NCBI GenBank assembly: GCA_016235155.1
Contig: JACRLW010000004.1
Location: forward strand, 19,361-83,360
DNA: 64,000 nucleotides
Reading direction: 5' to 3'
Source of the DNA: Planctomycetota bacterium
GTDB taxonomy: Bacteria > Planctomycetota > UBA1135 > UBA2386
Shown here: positions 35,414 through 44,803 of the stretch, piece by piece
Layout: each line of letters opens with the position of its first letter
Position numbering within the stretch: the first letter of the stretch is position 1
The notes under the pieces: model-generated
Told to the model about the DNA's origin: nothing
The model's database searches: none
What the model saw: only the letters and a program-made list of their open reading frames with translations
Position numbers and translations under genes: made by a program

Positions 35414-35539
35414 CGGCCCTTGTCTCCCGCTCTGTTTCTCGTTGACTGACCCGCGCGGCGGGGTACGCGTCGCGCTCCTTTATCCGTACCGGACCCGAAA
35501 GTCCCGGTCCCTCGACCCCGCCCCGCCCGCCTCGTCGCG

Positions 35540-36553
35540 ATGTCCACCTTCAGAAGCTTCGTGCTCCCCGTCCTGCTCGCCCTGTCCGCCGCCGGCGGGC
35601 TCGCCCGCGCCCAGGACTCCGTCACCCTGGTCAACGGCGATCGCCTGTCGGGCAAGATCGCGTCGATCACCGCCGGCGGCGTCGTCATCGACACGCCTGC
35701 CGCGGGCACCGTCACCGTGAAGGTCGATCAGCTCGCCGGCATCACGACCGCCGGCCCGCTCCGCTTCGCGACCGCCTCGGGCGACCGCTTCGAGGCGACG
35801 GTCACCGGGGTGAAGGACGGCCAGCTCACCGTGAGCGGCGCTTCGGGCTCGCGCACCGTCACGGCGGCGGACCTCGTCGAATGGAAGCCGGAGGAGTCGT
35901 GGACCGGCTCGATCACGGCCGGCCTCGCGCTCACGTCCGGCAACACCGACCGGCGCAACGCGAACGCGGCGGCCGAAGTCATCCGTCGCACCGAGGACAC
36001 CCGCCTCACCGTGCGCGGCACCTGGGACTACGGCGAGGACAAGGCGACCGGGGCCTGGGTGCTCACGCAACGCCGCGTGTTCGGCAGCGGCAAGTACGAC
36101 TGGTTCTTCAGCAAGAAGACCTATCTCTACGGACAGGTCACCGGCGAGTACGACAAGTTCGCCGACCTCGACCTGCGCCTCACCGCCGGCGGCGGCCTGG
36201 GATACCAGCTCTACGAGGATGCGGACTTCGCGCTGCAGTGCGAGGCGGGTCTCACCTACTTCGACGAGAACCGGATCACCGGCGTCGACGACGAGTACCT
36301 CGCGGCCCGCGCCGCCTACCGCGCGCGCTGGACGATCAACGACAAGGTCACCTTGCTCCAGGACGGCGAGTTCTACCCCAGCGTCGAGGACGTCGCGGAC
36401 TTCTACGCGCGCGTCGACACGCGCGTCCGCGCGTCGCTGACGAGCGCGATGTTCGCGCAGTTGCAGTGGATCCTCGACTACGACAACACGCCGGCCACCG
36501 GCTTCGACCGCCAGGATCACCGCATCCTCGCCTCGGTCGGCTGGTCGTTCTGA
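35540..36553 (+). CDS. DUF481 outer-membrane beta-barrel protein
   Basis: 337 aa with a signal peptide ending ...GGLARAQ (residue 25). Residues 26-115 form a small beta-domain (VTLVNGDRLSGKIASITAGG) typical of planctomycete DUF481 proteins. Residues ~125-337 are the DUF481/YdiY barrel, starting WTGSITAGLALTSGNTDRRN, with alternating amphipathic strands and a terminal aromatic residue (SVGWSF) as in outer-membrane proteins. It is probably an outer-membrane porin-like or stress protein. Uracil-DNA glycosylase follows after 16 bp. Confidence 0.88.
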   Translation: MSTFRSFVLPVLLALSAAGGLARAQDSVTLVNGDRLSGKIASITAGGVVIDTPAAGTVTVKVDQLAGITTAGPLRFATASGDRFEATVTGVKDGQLTVSGASGSRTVTAADLVEWKPEESWTGSITAGLALTSGNTDRRNANAAAEVIRRTEDTRLTVRGTWDYGEDKATGAWVLTQRRVFGSGKYDWFFSKKTYLYGQVTGEYDKFADLDLRLTAGGGLGYQLYEDADFALQCEAGLTYFDENRITGVDDEYLAARAAYRARWTINDKVTLLQDGEFYPSVEDVADFYARVDTRVRASLTSAMFAQLQWILDYDNTPATGFDRQDHRILASVGWSF

Positions 36554-36569
36554 TCACCGGAGGATCCCG

Positions 36570-37385
36570 ATGGACGTCCACCGCTCGCTGCTGCACTGGT
36601 TGAAGCACGCGGCGGACGCCTACGGCGACGACCTGCCCGTCGCGGCGCGGACGCCGCGCGCGCCGGTCGCGCGAGCCGCTGTCGTGCCAGCCGCTGTCGT
36701 GCCGGAGCTCGTCGCGCCGGCGCCGCGCAAGCCGGTGCCGACTCCTGCCGTCGCCGCGTCGCCCGCCGTACCCACCCCGCCCGCGCTGCCGCCGATCGAA
36801 CTGCCCGACGGACTCGACGAGTTGCGTGACCTGGTCCTGAGCTGCCGGCGTTGCCGCCTGCACGAGGGTCGCACGACGGTCGTCTTCGGCGAGGGCGATC
36901 CGCGGGCGCGCGTGATGTTCGTCGGCGAGGCGCCGGGGGCACGCGAGGACGAGACCGGTCGCCCCTTCGTCGGCGCCGCGGGCCAACTCCTCACCAAGAT
37001 CATCGAGAAGGCGGTCGGCGTCCCGCGTGCGTCGGTCTACATCGCGAACGTCAACAAGTGCCGGCCGCCGAACAACCGCAATCCCGAGCCGGACGAGGTC
37101 GCAGCCTGCCTGCCCTATCTGCGCCAGCAGATCCGCGCGATCCGGCCCGCGGTGATCGTCGCCCTCGGCCGCGTCGCCGCGCACAACCTGCTCGGCACCA
37201 CGCTGTCGATGAGCCAGCTCCGCACGATGGACCTGAGCTACGAGGGCATTCCGGTCGTCGCGACCTGGCACCCTGCCTACCTGCTGCGCCAGCCCGAGGC
37301 CAAGCGCGACACCTGGGAGGACATCAAGCGGGTGAACCGCCTGCTCGGGCGCCCGGAGATCCCGCCGTCGAACGCCGCGCGATGA
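36570..37385 (+). CDS. Uracil-DNA glycosylase, family 4 (4Fe-4S)
   Basis: 271 aa; removes uracil from DNA in base-excision repair. Four Cys for the iron-sulfur cluster are present: C92xxC95, C164 and C180. The active-site loop is GEAPGAREDETGRPFVGAAG, and the C-terminal motif is ATWHPAYLLR. The first ~75 residues are a Pro/Ala/Val-rich leader that I do not see in most relatives and that is probably disordered. The ATG at 36570 follows DUF481 by 16 bp with the GGAGG-like sequence ggaggatcccg before it. Confidence 0.9.
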   Translation: MDVHRSLLHWLKHAADAYGDDLPVAARTPRAPVARAAVVPAAVVPELVAPAPRKPVPTPAVAASPAVPTPPALPPIELPDGLDELRDLVLSCRRCRLHEGRTTVVFGEGDPRARVMFVGEAPGAREDETGRPFVGAAGQLLTKIIEKAVGVPRASVYIANVNKCRPPNNRNPEPDEVAACLPYLRQQIRAIRPAVIVALGRVAAHNLLGTTLSMSQLRTMDLSYEGIPVVATWHPAYLLRQPEAKRDTWEDIKRVNRLLGRPEIPPSNAAR

Positions 37386-37557
37386 GCCGCGGGCTGCGTC
37401 GATCGTGGCCGTCCTTCGCCTTGACCCTGCTTCTCGCGCTGGCTACCGTCCGCCCCCTCTTCCCCGTCCGGAAGCAGTGCTCAGGCTCCCCCTCGCCCGT
37501 GCACACCGACCCCTCCGGCTTCGCCCCGCCGTCTCGAGTTTCCGTCCAGGAATCGGC

Positions 37558-40188
37558 ATGAAGATGGTCCGATCGATGCTTCTTCGCGGCCTGTCCCTCT
37601 CGGCTGCAGCCCTGCTGTTCTCGTGTTCTGGAACGCAGGGCAACGACCCTGGCGCCGGTCCCGAGTCAAGCGGCGGCAACGCTCCCGACCCAACGACTCC
37701 GGCAGTGCGAACCCAGGATCCGGTTCCGCAGCGCCCGCAGGACGTCCCGGCCTCCGTCGACCAGGAGCGCAAGGCGTTCCTCGTCAAGGACGGGATCGAC
37801 CGTGCGCGCCGTGCGCTCGAGTACCGGCTCTACGCCGACGCGCTGCGTGAGGCGGCCTCGGTGCGCGAACTCGACCCGACCAACGAGGAGGCCCTGAACA
37901 TCCTGCTCGCGGCGTCCGAGATCCTCGGCGACGAGACCGCGCGCGTCGCGCGCGGCTTCGAGAGCAAGGTGCTCGAGGCGCGGGTCGCGCTGGAGCGCAC
38001 GCGCTTCCAGGTCCGGCAGCTCGCGCAACAGGCCGACGCCGAACTCGAGATGGGTCGCTTCCAGGAGGCGATCGCGAACTACTGGACCGCGGTGCGGATG
38101 CTCGAACTGAGCCCGCTCGCGTCCCCCGGCTCCGAGCTCGAGCAGGAGCTCAAGCGCAAGCACGAGCTCGCCCAGCAGCGCTTCGCCGAGTCGATGCAAG
38201 CCGAACAGCAGGCCGAACGCGACCGCAGCCGGGCGCAACTCGACGAGGCCGAGCGTCGCAAGCGGCTCGAACGCGACCAGCGGGTCGCGAGGCTGCTCGT
38301 CCAGGCCAACCGCGACTTCCAGAACGGCCACTTCGGCTCGGCTGAGTCGGCGCTGTCCCAGGCCGCCCAGCTCGATCCGAACAACGGCGAAGTCAACGCA
38401 CTCCACGATCTCGCCGCGCGAGCGCACCACGAGAACAAGATCGAGGTCGCCCGCCAGCGCTGGAAGGAGCAGTGGGTCGAGACCTTCGACGAGTTGAACC
38501 GCTCCCTGCTGCCTCAGACCGACACGATCGCCTTCGACATGCAGCGTTGGGCCGAGGTGAGCGTCCGCAAGCCGATCGAGTTCACGCCGGAGGAGTCGTT
38601 CGAGGCGCCGGAGGACAAGGCTGTGATGCAGGTCCTCGACGCGACGAGCATCGAGCACCACTTCACGACGGCGACCCTCGCCGACTGGTCCCGCCACTAC
38701 GCCGACGCGACGGGTGTGAACTTCGTCGTCGCCCGCTCCGCCACCGAACTCGGCGAGGAAGCGACCACGCTGAACGACCTGCACCTGCCGAACATGAGCG
38801 TCGGCAAGGCGCTCAACGTGATTGCAGCCCAGACCGGCGTGAAGTGGCACGTGCGCGATGGCGTGGTCGAGCTCGTCTCGGCCGCGACCCCCACCGGCCG
38901 CGCCTACCTCAAGCCCTACGAGGTCCGCGACATCGTCCAGGGCGTCCGCAGCCAGCCGGGTCCGACGCTCAAGCTGGTCGCCCCGGGTTCGGACGAGGGC
39001 TTCGGCGCGACGGACGAGGAAGACCCTGCGCCGAGCGTCGTCGACGACGGCACGCTCACCCGCCTCATCCAGGAGAACATCGCGCCGGAGAGTTGGACCG
39101 AGGGCAACTCGATCAACTTCGAGTCGGGCGTCCTGTTGGTGCGCAACGTGAAGGACGTCCACCAGGCGATCGATCGCCTGCTCTCGCAGTTGCGCCAGGC
39201 GGTCGGCATCCAGGTCGACATCGAGGCGCGCTTCCTCAAGGTCGAGGACAGCTTCCTCGAAGACATCGGGGTCGACTTCCGCGGTCTCGGCGACCAGTCG
39301 TCGGAAGGCCGCGCGGGTCGCGGACTCGAGCGGAACAACCGCAGCAACCTGCGCTTCGACGACTTCGGCCGTCCGGAGCAGATCAACGCGGCCGCGCCCG
39401 GCCAGATCGGTTCCGGCACGGAGCCCGGCGCCTTCTACGACGACGGCGGTGACGGCGACATCATGGGCCGCACCGAGAACCTCTACGACCGCGCGCTCGG
39501 CGGTCGTCCGGGCGGCCTCGACAACTCGGGCGGCCTCGCGCTCCAGTACGCCTACCTCGACGACACCGAGCTGCAGTTGATCCTGCGCGCGGTCGCGAAG
39601 CAGGAGCGCAGCGAGGAGATCGTCGCGCCGCGCTTGCTGGTCTACAACAACACGCGCGCCCACATGCAGGCGCTCCGCTCGACGTCGTACATCAGCGACT
39701 TCGGCGTCGAGATCGCCCAGGCCGCCGCAGTGGCGAACCCGGTCGTCGGCGTGGTGCGCGACGGCGTGGTGCTCGACGTGCGCCCGGTGGTCTCCGCCGA
39801 TCGCCGCTTCATCACGATGGAACTGCGCCCGACCGTGATGTCGCTGCAGTTCCCGATCCCGACCTTCACGACGACGCTCGGCGCCGGCCAGCCGGTTTCG
39901 ATCCAGCTCCCGGTCACGAACCTGCAGAGCGTCCGCACGACGGTGACGATGCCCGACGGCGGTTCGATCCTGCTCGGCGGCATGAAGCTGGCCGAGCGGC
40001 AGAACCAGGTCTCGGGCGTGCCGATCCTCCAGGACCTCCCGGGCCTCTCGCTGCTCTTCAGCCGCAAGGGCAACTATGTGCTCGATCGCAAGATCATCAT
40101 CCTGATCCGCGCGCGGATCGTGATGACCGAAGAGCACGAGCCGGCCGCGCTGCCGGACGCCCTCGAGACCCTGCTGACGAATCGCTGA
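37558..40188 (+). CDS. TPR-containing secretin lipoprotein (first of two paralogues)
   Basis: 876 aa. A signal ends in lipobox LLFSC (Cys22 or nearby). Residues ~70-310 are TPR and coiled-coil helices (RRALEYRLYADALREAASVR; ESALSQAAQLDPNN). Next come N-domains (~370-460) and a secretin core: VDIEARFLKVEDSFLED (about 554), IGVDFRGLG, a paralogue-specific GRTENLYDRALGG insert, and MPDGGSILLGG (about 798) to GVPILQDLPGLSLLF. Predicted outer-membrane multimeric channel of the GspD/PilQ superfamily. It opens a plus-strand cluster with TPR, ExbB and ExbD genes and no GspE-type ATPase. ATG 37558 after AGGAAT; an 11-bp hairpin follows the stop. Confidence 0.88.
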   Translation: MKMVRSMLLRGLSLSAAALLFSCSGTQGNDPGAGPESSGGNAPDPTTPAVRTQDPVPQRPQDVPASVDQERKAFLVKDGIDRARRALEYRLYADALREAASVRELDPTNEEALNILLAASEILGDETARVARGFESKVLEARVALERTRFQVRQLAQQADAELEMGRFQEAIANYWTAVRMLELSPLASPGSELEQELKRKHELAQQRFAESMQAEQQAERDRSRAQLDEAERRKRLERDQRVARLLVQANRDFQNGHFGSAESALSQAAQLDPNNGEVNALHDLAARAHHENKIEVARQRWKEQWVETFDELNRSLLPQTDTIAFDMQRWAEVSVRKPIEFTPEESFEAPEDKAVMQVLDATSIEHHFTTATLADWSRHYADATGVNFVVARSATELGEEATTLNDLHLPNMSVGKALNVIAAQTGVKWHVRDGVVELVSAATPTGRAYLKPYEVRDIVQGVRSQPGPTLKLVAPGSDEGFGATDEEDPAPSVVDDGTLTRLIQENIAPESWTEGNSINFESGVLLVRNVKDVHQAIDRLLSQLRQAVGIQVDIEARFLKVEDSFLEDIGVDFRGLGDQSSEGRAGRGLERNNRSNLRFDDFGRPEQINAAAPGQIGSGTEPGAFYDDGGDGDIMGRTENLYDRALGGRPGGLDNSGGLALQYAYLDDTELQLILRAVAKQERSEEIVAPRLLVYNNTRAHMQALRSTSYISDFGVEIAQAAAVANPVVGVVRDGVVLDVRPVVSADRRFITMELRPTVMSLQFPIPTFTTTLGAGQPVSIQLPVTNLQSVRTTVTMPDGGSILLGGMKLAERQNQVSGVPILQDLPGLSLLFSRKGNYVLDRKIIILIRARIVMTEEHEPAALPDALETLLTNR

Positions 40189-40207
40189 GCCGTTCGTCCG
40201 CTTCCCC

Positions 40208-40244
40208 GACGGCCGCGCCTGCGAACCGAGCACGCGCGGCCGTC
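40208..40244 (+). terminator. 11-bp GC hairpin after the first secretin gene
   Basis: GACGGCCGCGC (40208-40218) pairs perfectly with GCGCGGCCGTC (40234-40244) across a 15-nt loop, 20 bp after the stop. No U-tract follows, so it may be a Rho-aided terminator, an mRNA-stabilising end or an attenuator rather than a classical intrinsic terminator. Confidence 0.5.
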
Positions 40245-40423
40245 GTCACGTCGGGAGAGCGGGTACGAACGCGCTGCGGTCACACCCGCGCCGCGGCTAC
40301 GTCCTGCTCGAACCGCTCCCTATACTCCGCCGTTCCCTCGTCGCGGTCCGCACCCCTCGGCCCGCATCTCGTCCCGTCTTCGCGCGCGGGCGCGCGCGAT
40401 CGCTGAACCATCCGCCCCGGCCG

Positions 40424-43306
40424 ATGACGACCTCTTGGCCCTTGTTCCGCAGCGCCTGCGGACTCCTCCTCACCGGCATCGTCCCCCTCGCCGCGCAACA
40501 GACGAGCGCCCTCGATCGCGAGGTCGAGTTCGTCCGTCGTCTCGCGGCCGACCTCGGCTTCATCGCGCTCGCGAACGGCCAGGTCGACGTGATGCAGAAG
40601 AAGTACCGCGACAGCGACGACTTCAAACGCATCCAGCAGCTCGGCATCGACATCTCGCTGCTCGGCGCGCGCGCCGACCCGCGGCCCGAAGAGCGGCGAC
40701 GTCTGTTCAAGGAGGCGGTGGAGCGTTCCCGCGAGTTCGTCGACCACTACCGCGACGACCCGGTCGCGGACCAGGCGCGGCGAACGCTTCTCGAAGCGAG
40801 CTTCGACTACGGCCGCTTCCTCGTCGACGAACTCGAGGTCGAAGCCGTCGAACATCCCGAGAAGCTGCCGGACCTCCGCAAGACGGCATCCGAGGTCTTC
40901 CAGGGCGGGATCGAAGCCGCGACGCAGGTGATGACGCGACTCGAGGTCAAGCGACGCGAGGAGGGATCCCCAGCGCAGCGCAGCTACTACGCGTCGTGGC
41001 TCTACAAGGCGATGCTGCAGCGCGAGTTCGCGGGCGTCGCGGAGGAACGTGACCGAAAGACCGTCGCGGACATGGCGCGCGAGACCTTCGAGGAGTTGAT
41101 CCTCGCGGTCGGCGAGGAAACGCTGCTCGGCCAGCGCTCGTGGTTCGAGATGGCGAAGCTGGGCGAAGTGCTCGGCAATCAGGAGGACGCCTTCCGCGAC
41201 TACGAGTCGACGATCGAGACCATTCGCACCTCGCTGGACTCGGAGGAGCTCGAACTCCCCGAGGACATCCGCGAGCTCATGATCAACCTGATGCAGGAGG
41301 CGTACGACCGCGCCGCCGACACGCTCTTCGCGCTCGGCCGGATCGACGACGTCCTCGCGCTCTGCACCCTCTTCCGTGAGGAGTTGAAGAAGCTCGGCGG
41401 CGAGGAGAACACGGACATCTTCGAGGTCGCCCACGCGCGTTACGGCCACCCGGTCTTCCTGACCGAGGCCAGGGCGATGGCGGAGTCGGGCAAGGCCGAA
41501 CTGCTCGCCGGCGCTCTCGCGCTCGTCCAGCGGATCAACGACGCCCACCCCTCCGACATGATCGGCGTGCGGGCGAAGCGCGCCCTGCGCGAGATCCTCG
41601 AGGGCGGCGCCACCGTCAACGGCACGCTGTTGTTCGAGGTCGCCAAGGGCGCACACCAGGAGCGCGAGTTCGAGCGCGCGATCCGCGGCTTCAAGCGCGC
41701 CTATGGCGCGATGACCGACGACGAGCGCAAGAAGCTCGGGCTCGAGACCTGGACCACCGTTGCGACGGACTTCGGCCTCCAGAAGCGCTACCTCGAGGCC
41801 ACTCTCGCCGCGATGAAGGGGCTCGAAGACCACGGCAGCGACGGCGGCGCCGTCGAGGTCGCGACCGAAGCGCTCGAGAAGGCCTGGAACGCCTTCGTCC
41901 GCGACGCCAAGGAAGCGACGCCGGACACGCGCGCGATCGGCGACAAGGTCTCTGCGCTCCTCAAGACCTTTGGCGGCGCAGGGAGCCAGTCGAAGCAGTT
42001 GTTCCGCGACGCCGCGCGCCTGGCGAACGAGAACAAGTACGCCGAGGCGGCCGCGGACTACGAGCAGATCCAGAAGGGCACGCCCGAGTACGAGCCCGCT
42101 CAGGCGATGCTCGTCCAGATGTGGCAGCGCGCCGGCGACTTCGCCAAGGCGCGCGCCGCAGTCCAGCGCTACCGCGATTGGTTGCAGACGCCGGAGGCGG
42201 CCCTGCCCAGCGACCGGCGCGAACTCGCCGACGCGCGCGAGAACGCGCTGACGACGATCGACTTCTTCGCGTCGTTCCTGGACTACCTCGAGGCTTCCGG
42301 CACGGTCGGCGGCAAGAAGGACCCGACGCGCTACGAGGCGATCATCGCGAACCTCAAGGTGTTCATCGACGGCCGCGGCATGCGCGACAAGAGCCTCGCC
42401 GCGCGGTGCTGGGACATGACCGCGCGCCTGCAGGCCGAACTCGGGCAACTCGCCAAGGCCGAAGAGGGTTATCGCACGGTGCGCTCGCTCGACCCGAACA
42501 GTCCGATCGTCCCGGCGCTGGCGACGGCGGTCTTCAAGGCGCACTACGACCAGGTCAAGGCGATCGAGACCGAGATGGAGGCGCTGGTCACGCGCAAGGC
42601 GCCCGAGGCGGAGTTCGCTCCGGTCCAACGGCGGCTCGAGGCCGCGCGCCGCGCCGCGCTCGCGATGGTCGTCGACTACGCGACCAACTCCGCGAGCCCG
42701 GCCTACGACATCCTCTACACCGGCGTGTCGATCGGCGCGAAGCTCGCCGACTGGCCGACCGTCGAGCGGCTCGGCCGGAAGACGATCGAACTCTTCGGCG
42801 AGCAGGCCGCGACCAAGGAGAAGGTCGAGATGTGGATCCTGCCCAACGTCGGCGAGGCGATGATGCGGCAGCGCAAGTTCAGGGAAGCCGTCGAGATGCT
42901 GAGCACGGCCGAGAAGGTGCGGCCCGACAACTACCCGCTCAAGCGACTGCTCAGCCTCGCGCAGGGCGGTTGGTTCTACTTCGATCCGCAGACCGGCAAT
43001 CCGCTGGAGGAGCCGGCGCTCGACGACCCCGCCCCCGCGTACGACCGCTATTACGCCGAATACCAGAAGTACGCGCTCAACCCCCAGCGCGGCGTGCAGA
43101 AGTTCTCGCTCGAGTGGTACGAGTTCCAGCTCGAGGCCTTCATGCTCGCGAAGCGCGCGGGCCGGAAGGACCAGAAGTACAAGGGCTACTCGGAATCGAT
43201 CTACCGCACCGCGAAGGCGACCGACGAATTCCTGACGCTCGAGAACCTCGGGCCCGAGGGCAAGCGGCTCCTCAACCTCTTCAAGATGGTGAACTCGTTC
43301 CGATGA
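40424..43306 (+). CDS. Large exported TPR/helical-repeat protein
   Basis: 960 aa with a signal peptide (WPLFRSACGLLLTGIVPLAAQ). Nearly all of the mature protein is alpha-helical with TPR-like spacing (RRLFKEAVERSREFVDHYRD; REFERAIRGFKRAYGA; NKYAEAAADYEQIQKGT; KFREAVEMLSTAEKVRPDN). No catalytic motif is seen. It lies between the first secretin and a second TPR-type protein, and its stop is overlapped by a possible upstream start of that gene. It is probably a periplasmic scaffold of the secretin-ExbBD system. The 235 bp before it hold only the hairpin at 40208. Confidence 0.8.
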   Translation: MTTSWPLFRSACGLLLTGIVPLAAQQTSALDREVEFVRRLAADLGFIALANGQVDVMQKKYRDSDDFKRIQQLGIDISLLGARADPRPEERRRLFKEAVERSREFVDHYRDDPVADQARRTLLEASFDYGRFLVDELEVEAVEHPEKLPDLRKTASEVFQGGIEAATQVMTRLEVKRREEGSPAQRSYYASWLYKAMLQREFAGVAEERDRKTVADMARETFEELILAVGEETLLGQRSWFEMAKLGEVLGNQEDAFRDYESTIETIRTSLDSEELELPEDIRELMINLMQEAYDRAADTLFALGRIDDVLALCTLFREELKKLGGEENTDIFEVAHARYGHPVFLTEARAMAESGKAELLAGALALVQRINDAHPSDMIGVRAKRALREILEGGATVNGTLLFEVAKGAHQEREFERAIRGFKRAYGAMTDDERKKLGLETWTTVATDFGLQKRYLEATLAAMKGLEDHGSDGGAVEVATEALEKAWNAFVRDAKEATPDTRAIGDKVSALLKTFGGAGSQSKQLFRDAARLANENKYAEAAADYEQIQKGTPEYEPAQAMLVQMWQRAGDFAKARAAVQRYRDWLQTPEAALPSDRRELADARENALTTIDFFASFLDYLEASGTVGGKKDPTRYEAIIANLKVFIDGRGMRDKSLAARCWDMTARLQAELGQLAKAEEGYRTVRSLDPNSPIVPALATAVFKAHYDQVKAIETEMEALVTRKAPEAEFAPVQRRLEAARRAALAMVVDYATNSASPAYDILYTGVSIGAKLADWPTVERLGRKTIELFGEQAATKEKVEMWILPNVGEAMMRQRKFREAVEMLSTAEKVRPDNYPLKRLLSLAQGGWFYFDPQTGNPLEEPALDDPAPAYDRYYAEYQKYALNPQRGVQKFSLEWYEFQLEAFMLAKRAGRKDQKYKGYSESIYRTAKATDEFLTLENLGPEGKRLLNLFKMVNSFR

Positions 43307-43359
43307 ACGGCGCCGCACATCCGGTCCGATCCCCATCCACCTCCGCTTCACGTTTCGGC

Positions 43360-44505
43360 ATGTCGCTCCAGCCCCGTCGCATCGCGTTCGCATCGCTCCT
43401 CCTCGCGCTCCCGCTCTGCGGCGTGGCGCGCGCGCAGGACGTGAAGGACACCATCACGACACGTGACGGGCGCCGCCTGCGCGCCGTCGAAGTGACCGAG
43501 GCCACGTCGACGGTCGTGCGCTACAAGCGCAAGGCCGAGCAGGGCGAGGTCCAGTCGTCGCTGATCACCGAGATCGAGTGGGACGGCGTTCCCGACTCGT
43601 ACGCGACGGCGAAGGGCCACGTCCGCAGCGGCAACTTCCTCGAGGCCGCGAACCAGTACCTCGACGCCGCCGGCAAGGCCGGGCGGGCGACGCTCAAGGC
43701 CGAGTGCGAGTTCCTCGCCGCCGAGGCGCTCGCTCGCGGCGCCGGCAAGGACGCCGCGCGCGCGACCGAAGCCGCGCAGAAGCTCGACCAGTGGATCGCG
43801 GCCAACGCCGACGGCTTCCGCTTGCCCGACGCCTTGCTGGCGCTCGGCACGGCGCAGGTCGGCGCCGGCGCCTTTGCCGAAGCCGAGGGCACGCTCAAGA
43901 AGCTCGGCGACGAGGCGGTCGCGCGCGGTTGGTCGCAGGTCTGGACCGCGAGGGCCAAGATCGACCTCGCACGCGCGCAGCTCGCCAAGGGTGACTTCGG
44001 CAACGCGCGTTCGACGTTCCGCTCGGCGATCTCCGCGGCCCAGAGCCTGCAGACTCCGGGGACGGTGAACGAAGAAGCCGTGCAGATCGAAGCCGAGGCC
44101 CTGGTCGGCACCGGCGACAGTCTGGTCCGCGAAGGCAAGTTCGACGACGCGCTGACCTACTTCCGCGACGACGTCGGTCGCAAGGCCACCAATCCCGCGA
44201 TCAAGGCTGCGGCGCGCGCCGGCCAAGGCGAGGCGGTGTTCCTGAAAGCCCAGCGCGCCGGCAACGTGACCACCGACCTCCGCGCGGCGCAGATCGCGTT
44301 TGCGGAGGCGAACCTGCTCGACACGGTCGGCGGCGAAACCACCGCGAAGGCCCTCTACTACTCGGGCCTCGTCCTGCTCGCACTCGGTCCGGATCGCGAA
44401 GGCGCGACGTTCAAGCAGCGCGCGATGGACTACTTCGACTCGGTCGTCCGCGAGTACGGCGACACCCGCTGGGCCGCGCTCGCCGCCGCAGAACTGAAGA
44501 AGTGA
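43360..44505 (+). CDS. Exported TPR-type protein
   Basis: 381 aa. The signal peptide MSLQPRRIAFASLLLALPLC...ARAQ favours ATG 43360. An in-frame ATG at 43303 overlaps the previous stop (ATGA) and would add 19 residues. Residues ~25-70 form a small beta-domain like that of the DUF481 protein at 35540 (TITTRDGRRLRAVEVTEATS). The rest is TPR-like helices (GNFLEAANQYLDAAGKA; GKFDDALTYFRDD). Predicted periplasmic. The context makes it a likely subunit of the secretin-ExbBD cluster. GC hairpins follow it. Confidence 0.78.
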   Translation: MSLQPRRIAFASLLLALPLCGVARAQDVKDTITTRDGRRLRAVEVTEATSTVVRYKRKAEQGEVQSSLITEIEWDGVPDSYATAKGHVRSGNFLEAANQYLDAAGKAGRATLKAECEFLAAEALARGAGKDAARATEAAQKLDQWIAANADGFRLPDALLALGTAQVGAGAFAEAEGTLKKLGDEAVARGWSQVWTARAKIDLARAQLAKGDFGNARSTFRSAISAAQSLQTPGTVNEEAVQIEAEALVGTGDSLVREGKFDDALTYFRDDVGRKATNPAIKAAARAGQGEAVFLKAQRAGNVTTDLRAAQIAFAEANLLDTVGGETTAKALYYSGLVLLALGPDREGATFKQRAMDYFDSVVREYGDTRWAALAAAELKK

Positions 44506-44534
44506 CGCGGGCGGGCGCCCGGCCGGAGCCCGCG
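44506..44534 (+). terminator. 7-bp GC hairpin after the exported TPR gene
   Basis: CGCGGGC (44506-44512) pairs with GCCCGCG (44528-44534), starting directly after the stop codon. The 15-nt loop is itself GC-rich. No U-tract follows. Confidence 0.4.
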
Positions 44535-44649
44535 CTTGCATCCCGGGCCACTCGCCGGCTCGGCGACTGAACCGGCGCGACCGGCGTCGCGTTGGCTGAC
44601 CCGGGCCATTGCGAACTGCGACGCGATGGTCACCCGACCCACCTGAGAC

Positions 44650-44676
44650 AGCCGTTTCGAACCCTTCGGCTTTTTT
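44650..44676 (+). terminator. Possible intrinsic terminator upstream of exbB
   Basis: AGCCG (44650-44654) and CGGCT (44667-44671) form a short stem with a 12-nt loop, and the 3' arm leads into a run of six T (44671-44676). It is the only hairpin in this cluster with a T-run. The stem is short, so termination may be partial. Confidence 0.4.
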
Positions 44677-44803
44677 GATTTCGACCCCGGAGCAGGGGCT
44701 TCCCCTCGGCTGTCCCGCTGCGCACACTTCCCGACCCCGGACCACCCCCTCTTCGAGCGCGTACGGATCACCCCTCGCCGTCGCGCAACTCCCCATCGGC
44801 CCC

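Larger units (their letters stand above)
44506..44803 (+). other. Intergenic region before exbB
   Basis: 298 bp without a convincing gene. It holds a hairpin right after the previous stop (44506-44534) and a terminator-like element at 44650-44676. The second half is lower in GC and probably contains the promoter for the exbB-exbD-exbD unit; no clear box pair could be chosen. Confidence 0.5.

Noticed and set aside
35414..35539. TTGACT at 35442 with TACGCG 16 bp on as a promoter for the DUF481 gene
   Set aside because: Only the -35-like half is good and the -10 match is weak; high GC makes such matches unreliable.
37666..40233. Minus-strand frame of over 850 codons opposite the first secretin
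   Set aside because: Low-complexity Arg/Ala/Leu/Asp composition and no motifs; mirror image of the secretin gene. The same applies opposite the second secretin (46984-49605) and the TPR gene (40280-43393).
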